In this document: positions 5,013 through 5,706 of the stretch, piece by piece
Layout of the letters: every line of letters starts with the position of its first letter
How positions within the stretch are numbered: the first letter of the stretch is position 1
Assembly: GCA_030670375.1 (NCBI GenBank)
Contig: DAOVBT010000155.1
Coordinates: 1-5,706, forward strand
From: Candidatus Aminicenantota bacterium
Lineage (GTDB): Bacteria > Acidobacteriota > Aminicenantia > Aminicenantales > Aminicenantaceae
Reading direction: 5' to 3'
Length of the DNA stretch: 5,706 nucleotides
Position numbers and translations under genes: made by a program
Notes under the pieces: model-generated
What the model was told of the DNA's origin: nothing
What the model saw: only the letters and a program-made list of their open reading frames with translations
The model's database searches: none

Positions 5013-5706
5013 GATTCCTCCTCTGTCTTCATCTTTCGAGAAGCCACAATTTTGCCGATGACTTCCATGATAATTTTCACGGCGGCAGAAGCCGTGATGC
5101 CGACCGTGTCCTGGTCCGGGTTCACCTCCACCACATCCAGACCAACGATGGTCCCCTTCAATTCATGGAACATGTTTATCACTTGGCGGGTGGAAAGTCC
5201 TCCTGCTTCGTGATGGGATACACCTGGTGCAAAAGCGGGATCGAGGGCATCCACATCAAAGGAAATATACAAAGGATTGTCAAAATCGAGAGCCATGGTT
5301 TGGCTGATGTCCTTCATTTCGATCATCCGGATCCCGTGTTTCGCGGCCATCTCCCTGTGCTGACCGGTCGCCGCACGGATGCCTACTTGGACGAGATTGG
5401 CAACATAACCCTCTTCGATGATCCGCGCAAACGAACAACCGTGGGAGTAGCGATCCCCGTAGAGCTCATCATACAGGTCGGGGTGGGCATCGAAATGAAG
5501 AATATCCAGGTGTTTGTATTTTGACGCGAACGCCTTTACGATCGGATAGGTAAGAGAATGATCTCCCCCTAAAACGATAGGCACAGCTTCCTTTTCCAAT
5601 ATTTCCAGAACTCGCTCTTCTGTCTTTGCAAACACATCCCAAAAGGAACCGGACACATCTAAATCTCCCAGATCCACAATGTTTGCCTCTTCTTCGAGGT
5701 TCACGC
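5009..5706 (-). CDS. Arginase/agmatinase-family ureohydrolase (partial, 5' end off window)
   Basis: A cytoplasmic binuclear manganese enzyme releasing urea from arginine or agmatine. The frame is open to the right edge. A GTG at 5704-5702 could be read as a start, but the residues around it (NIVDLGDLDV) belong inside the family fold, so roughly 80-100 N-terminal residues are missing. Numbering from that GTG, all six Mn ligands are present: GGDHS (His49), HFDAHPD (Asp72, His74, Asp76) and SFDVDALDP (Asp150, Asp152). The DRYSHGCSFARIIEEGY, LVQVGIR and FAPGVSHHEAGGLSTR segments resemble plant arginases as I remember them, more than E. coli SpeB, so arginase versus agmatinase is undecided. Possible names are speB or rocF; no symbol is assigned. 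It ends with TGA overlapping the ATG of the M64 gene by 4 bases, so it is an upstream member of the operon. Confidence 0.92.
   Translation of the reverse strand, partial: VNLEEEANIVDLGDLDVSGSFWDVFAKTEERVLEILEKEAVPIVLGGDHSLTYPIVKAFASKYKHLDILHFDAHPDLYDELYGDRYSHGCSFARIIEEGYVANLVQVGIRAATGQHREMAAKHGIRMIEMKDISQTMALDFDNPLYISFDVDALDPAFAPGVSHHEAGGLSTRQVINMFHELKGTIVGLDVVEVNPDQDTVGITASAAVKIIMEVIGKIVASRKMKTEEES

Noticed and set aside
5702..5704. GTG as the true start of the ureohydrolase
   Set aside because: Family members carry about 80-100 more residues before this point and the local sequence fits the interior of the fold; the frame is open to the window edge.

Overview
The window most likely comes from a Gram-negative-type bacterium of moderate GC content. 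Evidence is the secreted and lipid-anchored proteins with clear signal sequences, Shine-Dalgarno (SD) sequences before most genes, and bacterial -35/-10 promoters. A FecR + DUF6600 protein, a lipid-anchored M64 peptidase and the overall style fit Acidobacteriota or Candidatus Aminicenantes. That placement is an inference from family distribution as I remember it; nothing in the window proves it. No rRNA, tRNA, CRISPR array, insertion sequence or phage gene was seen.

Layout, left to right. (1) 1-854, minus strand: a secreted FecR-domain protein with a C-terminal DUF6600 module, cut by the left edge. (2) 855-1272: about 420 bases without a convincing gene. It holds several inverted repeats, a possible weak terminator and promoter, and one 73-codon reading frame of uncertain status. 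(3) 1273-1470, minus: a small conserved-looking protein of 65 residues, not recognised. (4) 1471-1756: an AT-rich divergent promoter region. One promoter fires left to the 65-aa gene, the other right to the next gene. (5) 1757-2233, plus: free methionine-(R)-sulfoxide reductase (GAF fold, MsrC/YebR type). (6) 2236-3483, minus: exported M20-family metallopeptidase. (7) 3534-5012, minus: M64-family metallopeptidase lipoprotein. (8) 5009-5706, minus: arginase/agmatinase-family ureohydrolase, its N-terminus beyond the right edge.

The last three genes form a minus-strand operon read ureohydrolase -> M64 -> M20. The first two overlap by four bases (ATGA) and a 50-base gap precedes the third. Together they suggest protein and amino-acid breakdown: the M64 enzyme cuts protein at the cell surface, the M20 enzyme trims peptides in the periplasm, and the ureohydrolase removes urea from arginine or agmatine in the cytoplasm. 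The functional link is inference; the operon geometry is seen directly. The methionine sulfoxide reductase meets this operon tail to tail with only two bases between the stop codons.

I do not see a defence system, a mobile element or a clearly new multi-gene system. The most useful points are the start correction for the reductase (the most upstream ATG lies inside its own -10 box), the shared AT tract between divergent promoters, a helical insertion in the M64 peptidase, the plant-arginase-like sequence of the ureohydrolase, and two small unexplained reading frames.
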